The notes beneath the pieces are model-generated. The model ran no database searches. It was given only the letters and a program-made list of their open reading frames with translations, and had not been told where the DNA came from. Positions 7,289-14,268 of a stretch of 14,778 nucleotides of DNA are shown here, one piece after another. Source of the DNA: Brevundimonas vancanneytii (GTDB taxonomy: Bacteria; Pseudomonadota; Alphaproteobacteria; Caulobacterales; Caulobacteraceae); the NCBI GenBank assembly GCA_945874855.1, contig CAMCIP010000031.1, positions 1 through 14,778 of the forward strand, in the 5' to 3' direction. Position numbers and translations under genes: made by a program. Each line of letters opens with the position of its first letter. Within the stretch, counting starts at the first letter, position 1.

Positions 7289-8230
7289 ATGGATCGACGA
7301 CCCGTTCGCATCGGCACGCGGAAGAGCCGCCTGGCCCTGGCCCAGTCCGGCCACGTCCGCGACGCCGTGGCCCGCACCCTCGGGGCCGCACCCGGTCAGG
7401 AAGCCGACTTCGCCGAGCTGGTGCCCATCGTCACCGAGGGCGATCGCGTCCAGGACCGCCGGCTGATGGAGATCGGCGGCAAGGCCCTGTTCACGCGCGA
7501 ACTGGAAGAGGCGCTGATGGACGGCCGCATCGACATGGCCGTCCATTCCATGAAGGACGTCCCGGCCGACATGCCCGAAGGCCTGGTCGTCGCCGCCGTG
7601 CCGCAGCGCGAGGACGCGCGCGACGCCTTTCTGGGTCATGCGGCCCGGCGCCTGATCGACCTGCCGCAGGGCGCGCGTCTCGGGACCGCCTCGCTGCGTC
7701 GACAGGCCCAGTCCCTGGCGCTTCGGCCCGACCTGCAGATCGAAATGCTGCGCGGCAATGTCGACACCCGGATGCGGCGCCTCGAGGAGGGCGACTTCGA
7801 CGCCATTCTGCTGGCCGCCGCCGGCCTGTCGCGGCTGGGGCTGGCCGCCGCCATCCACGAGCGGCTGGACCTCGATGCCTTTCTGCCTGCCCCCGGACAG
7901 GGCGCCCTGGCCCTGCAGAGCCGGGCGGACCGCGCCGATGAGCCATGGCTCAAGGCCCAGGATCACCGCCCCACCGCCCTGGCGGTCGCGGCCGAGCGCG
8001 GGGCCATGCTGGTGCTCGAAGGGTCGTGCCGCACGGCCGTGGCCGCCCATGCCGTGTTCGACGACGCCGGGATGCTGACCCTCACCTGTGAATGGCTGTC
8101 GCCCGACGGGGTCCGGCGCGTCCGTCGCGTCGCGTCGCGGCCGGTCGCCGACATGGCCGGGGCCGGGGATCTCGGCAGGACGGTGGGCGACGAGGTCCGG
8201 GCCGAGGTCGGCGCCGACCTCCTGGCCTGA
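7289..8230 (+). CDS. hemC: Porphobilinogen deaminase (hydroxymethylbilane synthase)
   Basis: HemC joins four porphobilinogen units into hydroxymethylbilane, the linear precursor of haem, sirohaem and cobalamin. The 313-residue protein has RIGTRKSRLALAQS (7-20), the catalytic region IDMAVHSMKDVPADMP (81-96) with Asp90 equivalent to E. coli Asp84, LGTASLRRQAQ (131-141), the substrate-binding RGNVDTRMRRL (155-165) and PAPGQGALALQ (200-210). The dipyrromethane cofactor attaches at Cys247 in LEGSCRTAVAAHA. The ATG at 7289 follows a G-rich ribosome site (GGGGGAGG, about 7268-7275) at slightly long spacing. It is divergent from tsaD across a 40-bp gap, and its stop is 2 bp before hemD. The gene is complete and ordinary. 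Confidence 0.98.
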   Translation: MDRRPVRIGTRKSRLALAQSGHVRDAVARTLGAAPGQEADFAELVPIVTEGDRVQDRRLMEIGGKALFTRELEEALMDGRIDMAVHSMKDVPADMPEGLVVAAVPQREDARDAFLGHAARRLIDLPQGARLGTASLRRQAQSLALRPDLQIEMLRGNVDTRMRRLEEGDFDAILLAAAGLSRLGLAAAIHERLDLDAFLPAPGQGALALQSRADRADEPWLKAQDHRPTALAVAAERGAMLVLEGSCRTAVAAHAVFDDAGMLTLTCEWLSPDGVRRVRRVASRPVADMAGAGDLGRTVGDEVRAEVGADLLA

Positions 8231-8232
8231 CC

Positions 8233-8901
8233 ATGCGGGTCTGGGTGACCCGCGCCGAGCCGGGCGCCGCCCGCACGGCCGCGGCCCTGACGGCCCTGGG
8301 CCACCAGCCGGTCGTCGCCCCCGTGCTGGAGGTGCGCGACCTGACCCCGGCAGTTCCCGACGCCTGGGCCGCCCTGGCCTTCACCAGCGCCAATGCGGTC
8401 GCCGCCTTCGCCCGGCAGGAGTCCCCGCGTGCGGTCCCCTGTTTCGCTGTCGGCGACGCGACGGCGGAGGCCGCCCGGGCCGCCGGCTACCAGGACGTGC
8501 GGTCCGCGGCCGGGGACGGGCGCGATCTCGCCGCCCTGATCGTCGCGACCCGACCCGCCGGACCGATCCTGTGGCCCTGCGCGGCGGAGACCGCCTTCGA
8601 CCTCGCCGCGGCGGTGGGTGAGACGGGGCCGGTGCTGCCCCTGCCCGTCTATGAGACCGTGCCGACGGTCGGCGCCCCGCCGCCCGGGTTCGACGCTGTC
8701 CTGGTCCACTCGCCGCGGGCCGCGCGCGTCATCGCCGGGACCCTGACGCCGGACGCCCCGGCCGGCCGGCTGGTCTGCGCCATCTCCCCCGCGGCCGCGC
8801 GGCCGCTCGAGGGCCTGGGATTCGCCGAGGTCCGCATCGCCCACCGCCCCGACGAGGCGGCCCTGCTGGCCCGGCTTGGCAAGGCCCTGCCGCCCGTGTA
8901 A
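8233..8901 (+). CDS. hemD: Uroporphyrinogen-III synthase
   Basis: HemD closes hydroxymethylbilane into uroporphyrinogen III with inversion of ring D, the step directly after HemC. Sequence conservation in the family is low, but the pattern is clear: MRVWVTRAEPGAARTAAAL at the N-terminus, LGHQPVVAPVLEV (27-39), the FTSANAVAAFA stretch (about 50-60), FAVGDATAEAARAAGY (about 71-86), then VHSPRAARVIAG and AISPAAARPLEGLGF in the second domain. At 222 residues it is slightly short for the family but both domains are present. The ATG at 8233 is 2 bp from the hemC stop, so the genes form one transcription unit. An in-frame upstream extension from 8092 inside hemC is an artefact. hemD is followed by a tRNA gene instead of further haem or envelope genes. 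Confidence 0.93.
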   Translation: MRVWVTRAEPGAARTAAALTALGHQPVVAPVLEVRDLTPAVPDAWAALAFTSANAVAAFARQESPRAVPCFAVGDATAEAARAAGYQDVRSAAGDGRDLAALIVATRPAGPILWPCAAETAFDLAAAVGETGPVLPLPVYETVPTVGAPPPGFDAVLVHSPRAARVIAGTLTPDAPAGRLVCAISPAAARPLEGLGFAEVRIAHRPDEAALLARLGKALPPV

Positions 8902-8943
8902 ACCCCCGGGCTCGCGCGGACGGCCCCCTCGGCCCCGCACCGG

Positions 8944-9019
8944 GCCGCTTTAGCTCAGCCGGTAGAGCACCGCATTCGTAATGCGGGGGTCGCGTGTTCG
9001 AGTCACGCAAGCGGCACCA
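8944..9019 (+). tRNA. tRNA-Thr, anticodon CGT, with encoded CCA
   Basis: The 76-nt cloverleaf folds without mismatch in the acceptor stem (GCCGCTT with AAGCGGC). It has a 4-bp D stem GCTC/GAGC, an anticodon stem CCGCA/TGCGG with loop TTCGTAA giving anticodon CGT for ACG codons, and a T stem GCGTG/CACGC with loop TTCGAGT. The discriminator is A9016 and CCA is encoded at 9017-9019. A T-run (CTTTTC) follows at once. tRNA 3' ends are common integration sites, and here the housekeeping part of the window ends at this gene. Confidence 0.97.
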
Positions 9020-9392
9020 CCTTTTCAGAGCCACTCTGGCCCGGGTCCGCGGGCGCGGTGGGCGGAAAGCTGCCGTAGCGTGGGTTCGTCGTGGGTAGGC
9101 GCTGGGGCAGGTCATCAGCCGCAGCGGTTCAAATCCCGAGCCTCAGCCCGGAAATTTCTCACTACCCCGCGGCGATCCCCAATACCTGCAACGTCCAGCG
9201 GCACCTGATTAGCAGATCCACTCTTCGCCGTTTCCGCGCTGAGGCGGCGACCGCATGGGCGATCGCGGTTGCCTGCTTTCGGCCAGGGTAGGGCGGCTTC
9301 CAGCTGGGGCAGGTTACCTGTCAGAGCACCCTGTCGAGGCCGAACCCAGAGCGGCCTAACCCCGTCCGCATTTGCGGGGGAAGATCAGGCCA
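9020..9392. other. Gene-poor boundary region between tRNA-Thr and the accessory cassette
   Basis: I see no convincing gene in these 373 bp. Short open frames on both strands lack ribosome sites and recognisable content. A tRNA T-arm-like string GGTTCAAATCCC lies at 9126-9137 but its flanks do not form a cloverleaf. A 9-bp copy of the tRNA 3' end (AGCGGCACC) lies at 9197-9205. A weak hairpin (CCGC-ATTT-GCGG, about 9366-9377) just past the tetR stop lacks a T-run on the minus strand. This could be a decayed integration boundary, but no integrase fragment can be recognised. Confidence 0.5.
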
Positions 9393-10028
9393 TTAGGCTG
9401 ACGTGGAAACGGCCCATGCGCGAAAGGCCAGATCAACCATTCGGCGGACATGGGTCGGGATGGAGGCGCGGACCGCCTCGACGTCGAGACCCATTTCCAC
9501 CCGGAGCACCTTCAGCCCGATCCACAGCCCCATCAGGGCCTCGGCGGCCTCCGCCGGATCGTCGATCCACAGCCCTTCACTGGCCCCGCGGTCGGCGAGC
9601 AGGCCGGCAAGCTCGTCCCGCGCGCCGCCAGGCCCGGAGTCAAAGAAGGCTCGCGCCAGTTCAGGTCGCGCCCGGATCTGGCCCATAAGGCGCGTCTGCA
9701 GCTCGACCAGTTCGTCGCTGGTCAGAAAGGTCATGAGCTGCACGCCGTAGTCGACCAGCACATCCCGCAACGGCGCATCCCGCGCCAAGCGCCGCGGCAG
9801 ATCCAGCCGCTGGACGTGCGCCTGCATCGCCGCGTCGAAAAGGGCCGCCTTTGACGGAAAGCGGCGGTAGAGCGCCAGCCTACTTACGCCAGCGGCGCGC
9901 GCGACGGCCACCATGCTCGTGCCGTCAAGGCCATGCGCGAGGAACACCGACCACGCAGTCTCCAACATCGCCCCCTCGTCAAGCGCCTGACGTGGACGCC
10001 CGGGGCGGCGCTTTGGCGCATGGTCCAT
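9393..10028 (-). CDS. TetR-family transcriptional regulator (211 aa)
   Basis: A one-component repressor, predicted to bind the shared intergenic region and release on ligand binding. The N-terminus MDHAPKRRPGRPRQALDEGA is the basic lead-in of the family. The helix-turn-helix is GTSMVAVARAAGVSRLALYRRFPSKAALFDA (about residues 36-66), with the usual YRRFPSK recognition-helix end. The C-terminal half is helical and resembles the AefR-like TetR_C group (LRDVLVDYGVQLM, then ELQTRLMGQIRARPELARAF). The start at 10028 has AAGGTG upstream. An in-frame GTG at 10073 would add MKIYTVFFIHKVKLA, which is encoded by the AT-rich promoter/operator DNA, and has no ribosome site. It is divergent from the exporter operon with 88 bp between the starts, so it most likely controls that operon and itself. 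Confidence 0.92.
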   Translation of the reverse strand: MDHAPKRRPGRPRQALDEGAMLETAWSVFLAHGLDGTSMVAVARAAGVSRLALYRRFPSKAALFDAAMQAHVQRLDLPRRLARDAPLRDVLVDYGVQLMTFLTSDELVELQTRLMGQIRARPELARAFFDSGPGGARDELAGLLADRGASEGLWIDDPAEAAEALMGLWIGLKVLRVEMGLDVEAVRASIPTHVRRMVDLAFRAWAVSTSA

Positions 10029-10041
10029 GGCAAGCTTCACC

Positions 10042-10070
10042 TTGTGAATAAAAAACACCGTGTATATTTT
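10042..10070 (+). promoter_or_regulatory. Likely promoter of the exporter operon
   Basis: In an AT-rich island within GC-rich DNA, TTGTGA (10042-10047) and TATTTT (10065-10070) are 17 bp apart. TATATT at 10063 with 15-bp spacing is an alternative. Transcription starting near 10077 would give a leader of about 40 nt with GGGAG at 10106-10110 before the devC-like ATG. The -10 box sits inside the palindrome at 10058-10075. Confidence 0.45.
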
Positions 10071-10075
10071 CACGG
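10058..10075. promoter_or_regulatory. Palindrome, probable TetR-family operator
   Basis: CCGTG-TATATTTT-CACGG is an 18-bp inverted repeat with perfect 5-bp arms, midway in the divergent tetR/exporter intergenic region and covering the proposed -10 box. A second, interlocking dyad, GTGAA (10044-10048) with TTCAC (10069-10073), shares its right arm. Size and position suit a TetR dimer site. Which protein binds is inference. Confidence 0.5.
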
Positions 10076-10116
10076 CCTAGGCGCGTCAGGAGGCGTACCT
10101 TAGCAGGGAGCGGCTC

Positions 10117-11271
10117 ATGGCGGTGCTGTCGATCGCCCGACTAGCGCTGAAAATGCTGGCTGGCGACCGGGTGAAGTATCTCGGCCTCGTGTTCGGCATC
10201 GGCTTCGCCACCCTGCTGATGACCCAGCAGGTGACGATCTTCGCCGGTCTGCTGACCTGGGGTGCCAATCCCGTGCTGGACGTCCGCGAGGCCGACGTGT
10301 GGGTGATGGACCCGCGGGTGAAGCAGCCGGATCAGGGCCAGCCCCTTCCCGACCAGGCGCTCTATCGTGTGCGATCGGTCGAGGGGGTCGCCTGGGCCGT
10401 GCCCTACTTCCGCGCCCAGGGGGCCCTGACCACGCGGGAGGGCGCGCTCGCCGCGGTGCAGATCATCGGCCTGGACAACCAGAGCCTCGTCGGCCTTCCG
10501 CTGGAGAACCGCGCCGAGGCGGCGGCGGCGCTCAGCGGCCGGAACTCGGCGGTGCTTGACCGCAACACGCTGAACCTGATCTGGCCCGATGGACGCGATC
10601 CGATCGGCGAGGTGGCAGAGATCAACGACAACCGCGTCGTGGTCCGCGGCCTGACCAGCACCCTGACCACCTTTGCGGGCTTGCCGACCGTCTATCTCAA
10701 ATACACCGACGCCATCTCCATCACGGCCCCCGAGCGCAACAAGCTGTCGTTTGTGCTGGTGCGCGCCGCGCCAGGCGAGGCTCACGCCGACCTGGCCGCC
10801 CGCATCAGCCGCGAGACAGGGCTCAAGGCGCTCACGCGCAACGAGTTCGCCGCATCCGGCGTCCGCTTCATCATCGAGAACACAGGCATCCCGATCTCGT
10901 TCGGCGTGGCCATCGCCCTCGGCGTCGTGGTCGCCATCGTCATCACCGGCCTGACGCTGGCGATGTTCGTGGCGGAGAACCTGAAGACCTTCGGGGCCCT
11001 CAAGGCCATCGGCGTGACCAACAGCCAGATCGTCCAGATGGTGCTGGCCCAGGCGCTGGTGGTCGGCTTCATCGGCTACGGCATCGGCGTGGGCGGCACT
11101 GCGGCCTTCGTCTTCTTCGGCAGCTCGGATCCCGGTCTGAGGGGCTTCTCCGTCCGCCCGGACGTGCTGATCGGCGCGGCCCTGCTCGTCGCCGCCATCG
11201 TCATCGGGTCGGCCCTGGTCAGCATCCGGCGCGTGCTGCGGCTCGACCCGGCGATCGTGTTCAGGGGATAG
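10117..11271 (+). CDS. DevC/MacB-like ABC transporter permease (FtsX domain), 384 aa
   Basis: Inner-membrane permease of a type VII ABC (MacB/DevC) exporter, which drives substrates from the periplasm outward by mechanotransmission. The topology is classic: one N-terminal membrane segment (about 21-45, YLGLVFGIGFATLLMTQQ), a periplasmic domain of roughly 210 residues, then three segments (about 260-284, 308-334 and 349-372) forming the FtsX domain. The cytoplasmic coupling stretch AENLKTFGALKAIGVTNSQI (286-305) is typical. There is no fused ATPase, unlike MacB, and the partner gene supplies it. ADVWVMDP (59-66) after the first segment is characteristic of the DevC branch. The ATG at 10117 follows GGGAG with 6-bp spacing. 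It is the first gene of a four-gene operon, 5 bp from the next. Confidence 0.92.
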   Translation: MAVLSIARLALKMLAGDRVKYLGLVFGIGFATLLMTQQVTIFAGLLTWGANPVLDVREADVWVMDPRVKQPDQGQPLPDQALYRVRSVEGVAWAVPYFRAQGALTTREGALAAVQIIGLDNQSLVGLPLENRAEAAAALSGRNSAVLDRNTLNLIWPDGRDPIGEVAEINDNRVVVRGLTSTLTTFAGLPTVYLKYTDAISITAPERNKLSFVLVRAAPGEAHADLAARISRETGLKALTRNEFAASGVRFIIENTGIPISFGVAIALGVVVAIVITGLTLAMFVAENLKTFGALKAIGVTNSQIVQMVLAQALVVGFIGYGIGVGGTAAFVFFGSSDPGLRGFSVRPDVLIGAALLVAAIVIGSALVSIRRVLRLDPAIVFRG

Positions 11272-11276
11272 GCCTC

Positions 11277-11987
11277 ATGAGCGGACGCTTCGCCGCCGTG
11301 CTGCGCGGCATCATCAAGGACTTCCCGAACGGCGCCGAGACCCTGCGCGTCCTCCACGGGGTCGATCTGGATCTCGCCTTCGGCCAGATCACCTTCCTCG
11401 TCGGCCCCTCAGGCTCTGGCAAGACGACCGTGCTGTCGATCCTCTCGGGCACGCTGTCGCCCACCTCCGGCAGCGTCGAGGTGCTGGGCGAGCGCCTGGA
11501 GCGCCTGAGGGGCGACCGGCTGGTGCGCTTCCGCCGGCGGAACATCGGCTTCGTCTTCCAGCAGTACAACCTCGTACCGACCCTGACCGCCACCGAGAAC
11601 GCCGCCATTCCGCTGCTTGCCGACGGCGCGCCATGGAGTCGGGCGCAGAAGAAAGCCCGCGACCTGCTGGCGTCGGTGGGTCTCGCGGACCACCTCGACA
11701 AGCTGCCGCGCCAGCTGTCCGGCGGTCAGCAGCAGCGTATCGCCATCGCCCGCGCCCTCGTCCATGGCCCCGCTCTTGTGGTCTGTGACGAGCCGACCGC
11801 GGCCCTGGACGCCGCGGCGGGCCGTCGGGTCATGGAGCTGCTGTCTGGCGCAGCGGCGAGTCCCGACAGCGCCGTCTTGGTCGTCACCCATGACGACCGC
11901 ATCTTCCCCTTCGCGAATGTCATCTACGAAATGGAGGACGGCCGTCTTGCCGGCGTCCGGGCCTCCCCTGCCCGGAGCCCGTCATGA
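11277..11987 (+). CDS. DevA/MacB-like ABC transporter ATPase, 236 aa
   Basis: The ATP-hydrolysing subunit for the preceding permease. All catalytic motifs are intact: Walker A GPSGSGKT (43-50), Q-loop in FVFQQYNLVP (Gln95), signature LSGGQ (147-151) followed by QQRIAIARAL, Walker B LVVCDEPTAALD (167-178) with Glu172, and the H-loop His205 in VVTHDDRIF. Length and the short C-terminus place it with LolD, MacB and DevA type ATPases rather than importers. The start is ATG at 11277. Its stop overlaps the devB-like start by four bases (ATGA, 11984-11987), which argues for tightly matched subunit production. In the family it forms a dimer on a permease dimer. Confidence 0.95.
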   Translation: MSGRFAAVLRGIIKDFPNGAETLRVLHGVDLDLAFGQITFLVGPSGSGKTTVLSILSGTLSPTSGSVEVLGERLERLRGDRLVRFRRRNIGFVFQQYNLVPTLTATENAAIPLLADGAPWSRAQKKARDLLASVGLADHLDKLPRQLSGGQQQRIAIARALVHGPALVVCDEPTAALDAAAGRRVMELLSGAAASPDSAVLVVTHDDRIFPFANVIYEMEDGRLAGVRASPARSPS

Positions 11988-12904
11988 CCAGGTCGCTCAA
12001 GCTTCTCCGTAATCTCGCCCTGCCGGCGACAGCCGCGGGGTTGATCGTGTTCGCCGTGCTCGTGGTCGACCGGCCCAGCGCGCAGACGTCGGAGCCTGTC
12101 GCAGCGCCGGCCTCGCCCGGGGCGGCCAACCTGCAGGCGATCGCCGCGGTCGGCCTGGTCGAGCCGAGCAGCGAGGCCATCGCCGTCTCGGTAGAGACGC
12201 CCGGCGTCGTACGTGAGGTCCTCGTCCGCGCCGGCGACAACGTGGTGGAGGGACAGCCGCTCTTCCGTCTCGATACACGGGCCATCAGTGCTGACCTGCG
12301 CCGCGCCCAGGCGGCAGCGGATGTCGCAGAGGTGACCCTCGCAGATGCCCGTGCCCGCGCCCGACTGTTCGCGGACGTCACCGATCGGCGGGCGGTCTCG
12401 GCCGACCAGATCGACCGAGCCGCCTTCGCCGTTCGACGCGCCGAGGCGGATCTGGCGCTGGCGCGCGCCGAAATCGGCCGCCTCGAGACCGAACTGGAAC
12501 TCCGGACAATCAGGGCACCCATTGCCGGGCGGGTGCTGCGGCTGAACGTCCGCCCCGGCGAGTACGCGATCGCCGGCGGCGCGACGCCGTTGCTCACGCT
12601 CGGGGCGGTGGAGCCCCTTCACGTCCGGGCCCAGATTGACGAGGAGGATGCGGTCCGCGTCGCTGCCGGGGCACCGGCCCGGGCGTCATTGCGTGGCGAC
12701 GGCGCGCAACGCTTCGGTCTTGTTTTCGTCCGCTTCGAACCCCAGGCCCAGCCGAAACGCAATCTCAACGGCGGTGGCGAGCGCGTCGATACCCGAGTGA
12801 TCGAGGCGATCTATGCGTTCGAGTCCAGGACGGCCCAGGTCTTCGTCGGCCAGCAGGTAGATGTCTTCATTGAGGCCCGCGCGGCTCGGGGCGGCGCGCG
12901 ATGA
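11984..12904 (+). CDS. DevB/HlyD-like periplasmic adaptor (membrane fusion protein), 306 aa
   Basis: Links the inner-membrane ABC exporter to an outer-membrane channel. A membrane anchor lies at about 13-29. The two lipoyl half-motifs are SVETPGVVREVLVRAGDNV (69-87) and TIRAPIAGRVLRLNVRPGEY (175-194). Between them a helical hairpin (about 100-174) carries a tip RARLFADVTDRRAVSADQID (125-144). A beta-barrel domain follows from about 207 and the end is basic. The tip resembles the R-L-S channel-docking motif of TolC-dependent adaptors but has about four more residues between Leu and Ser than the common form. At 306 residues it is shorter than most cyanobacterial DevB proteins as I recall them. 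It overlaps both neighbours by ATGA. Confidence 0.92.
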   Translation: MTRSLKLLRNLALPATAAGLIVFAVLVVDRPSAQTSEPVAAPASPGAANLQAIAAVGLVEPSSEAIAVSVETPGVVREVLVRAGDNVVEGQPLFRLDTRAISADLRRAQAAADVAEVTLADARARARLFADVTDRRAVSADQIDRAAFAVRRAEADLALARAEIGRLETELELRTIRAPIAGRVLRLNVRPGEYAIAGGATPLLTLGAVEPLHVRAQIDEEDAVRVAAGAPARASLRGDGAQRFGLVFVRFEPQAQPKRNLNGGGERVDTRVIEAIYAFESRTAQVFVGQQVDVFIEARAARGGAR

Positions 12905-14268
12905 GCAGGGGGCCTTTCGCCGCAGCCAGCCTGCTCGCTGCAGCCAGCCTGGGTGCCTGCGCGCCGGTGGCGACGCTGATGCCGCCGCAGGCGCTGCTGC
13001 CGGCCGACACCTTTTCTGAGCCTATCGCCGTCTCAACCGCCACGGAGGCGAACTGGTGGACCAAGGGCGGCGACCATACCCTGTCGGATCTGGTGAGCAC
13101 CGCCGGCGACGTCGGCGTCGTCGCCGTGGCCGAGGCCCGTCTCGCGGAGGCCGCGGCGCTGGCCCGCGTTGCCACAGCGGCCCGGGGCCCGGGGATCGGG
13201 GTCAGCCTACAGCAGTCCGTCGCGCTGCCCGACGGCGATGCTGCGGTTGGGGCCAGCCTCGCCCGGCTTGACGCCATCCTGCCCGTCGATGCCTTTGGCG
13301 CACTGGAGGCCCGAGGCGTCGCCGCCGTCCTCAGGGTGCAGCAGAGCGAGGCCGAGCTTGAGGACATCCGGCTGCGGGCGCGGATCTCCGCCGCCCGGCT
13401 GTACGTCGCCATTCGCTCCGCCCAAGCCCAGCAGGCGGCCGCGGCGCGCAGTCTCGCCGCGGCTGAGGCGCTGCTTGGGCTCGCCGCGGCGCGCGAGGCC
13501 GCCGGTCTCGGAAGCGGTCTTGAAACCGCCCAAGCTCGCACCGCCGTTGAGCGGGCGCGCGCAGCGCTGCCCGGGCTTCAGCTCGCCGAACGGCAAGGCA
13601 TACTCGCTCTTGAGGCCCTGCTTGGTCGGCAGGTCTCACTTGACGCCGATACGGGCGGAAGCCGAGACCTGCCGCACTTCGGTGCCCGCGAACTACTGAT
13701 CGGACCCGCCGCCATGGTGGTCGAGCGGCCGGACCTGCGTGCGGCCACGGCGCGCCTGCAAGCCGCTGGTCTCGACGCGCTCGCTGCACGGGCGGATCGT
13801 TACCCGGCGCTGAACCTGACGGCCGTGCTGACGGCTTCCGACGCACGCTTCAGCCCCTCAAGTCAGACCGCCGAGCTGGGTCTGGGGCTGGTCGGCGTGC
13901 TGTTCGACCAAGGGCGGCTTGGGGCGCTGGTGGATGCCGCCTCGGCGCGCGAGCGCGCCGCCCTCGAGGCTTGGCTGCAGGCCGTCCGAGACGCTTTCGC
14001 TGAGGTCGAGACGCAACTGGAAGCCCTGCGCCGCGCGGAAGACAGCCTACAACTGCAGGCAAACCTGCGCGTCGCCGCGACCGACGAGGTGTCGCTCGCG
14101 CGGGCGCGGCACGCTGCCGGTCTGGCAGATTTCTCCGAAGTGCTGCTGGCGGAACAGACCCTGGCGGAAGCGGAACGCGGCCTCATCGTCGCTGACACCG
14201 ATCGCGCGAACGCCGAGCTTGGCCTTCTGCTGGCCCTCGGTGCGGGGAGCGCGCGATCGTCGGGTTGA
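12901..14268 (+). CDS. NodT/TolC-family outer-membrane efflux lipoprotein, 455 aa
   Basis: The outer-membrane exit duct of the exporter. The signal peptide ends in a lipobox LGAC with Cys20 as the lipidation site, as in NodT/OprM rather than E. coli TolC. EANWWTKGGDHTLSDLV (about 50-66) is the conserved start of the mature protein in this family. Two repeats rich in long Ala/Arg/Glu helices follow, consistent with paired OEP domains, and the second begins around VERPDLRAATARLQAAG. The length fits the family (about 450-490). The ATG at 12901 overlaps the adaptor stop (ATGA). Within the signal sequence a 12-bp stretch (12922-12933) recurs at 12940-12951, in frame with an 18-bp period, giving AASLLAAASL. 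Being last in the operon with its own adaptor, it probably serves this transporter. Confidence 0.93.
   Translation: MSRGPFAAASLLAAASLGACAPVATLMPPQALLPADTFSEPIAVSTATEANWWTKGGDHTLSDLVSTAGDVGVVAVAEARLAEAAALARVATAARGPGIGVSLQQSVALPDGDAAVGASLARLDAILPVDAFGALEARGVAAVLRVQQSEAELEDIRLRARISAARLYVAIRSAQAQQAAAARSLAAAEALLGLAAAREAAGLGSGLETAQARTAVERARAALPGLQLAERQGILALEALLGRQVSLDADTGGSRDLPHFGARELLIGPAAMVVERPDLRAATARLQAAGLDALAARADRYPALNLTAVLTASDARFSPSSQTAELGLGLVGVLFDQGRLGALVDAASARERAALEAWLQAVRDAFAEVETQLEALRRAEDSLQLQANLRVAATDEVSLARARHAAGLADFSEVLLAEQTLAEAERGLIVADTDRANAELGLLLALGAGSARSSG

Noticed and set aside
5653..7941. A 762-codon open frame on the plus strand antisense to gpsA and tsaD and running into hemC
   Set aside because: High GC removes stops by chance. 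The product is low-complexity Gly/Arg/Gln, and the real genes on the minus strand have full family motifs.
8092..8232. A longer hemD start inside hemC
   Set aside because: The added residues are Arg/Gly-rich readthrough of hemC, while the conserved HemD N-terminus MRVWVTRAEPG starts at the ATG at 8233.
9120..9145. A second tRNA around GGTTCAAATCCC
   Set aside because: The T stem would have only two good pairs, and no anticodon arm or acceptor stem can be drawn from the flanks.
9197..9205. AGCGGCACC as an attachment-site repeat of the tRNA-Thr 3' end
   Set aside because: Nine bases is within chance expectation in such GC-rich DNA, and the match does not extend into the T arm. It is kept only as weak support in the boundary finding.
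9360..9380. A terminator hairpin after the TetR gene
   Set aside because: The stem is short (CCGC-ATTT-GCGG) and no T-run follows on the minus strand.
10029..10073. A GTG start for the TetR gene at 10073
   Set aside because: It has no ribosome site, and the added residues are encoded by the AT-rich promoter and operator. The ATG at 10028 has AAGGTG upstream and the usual basic start.
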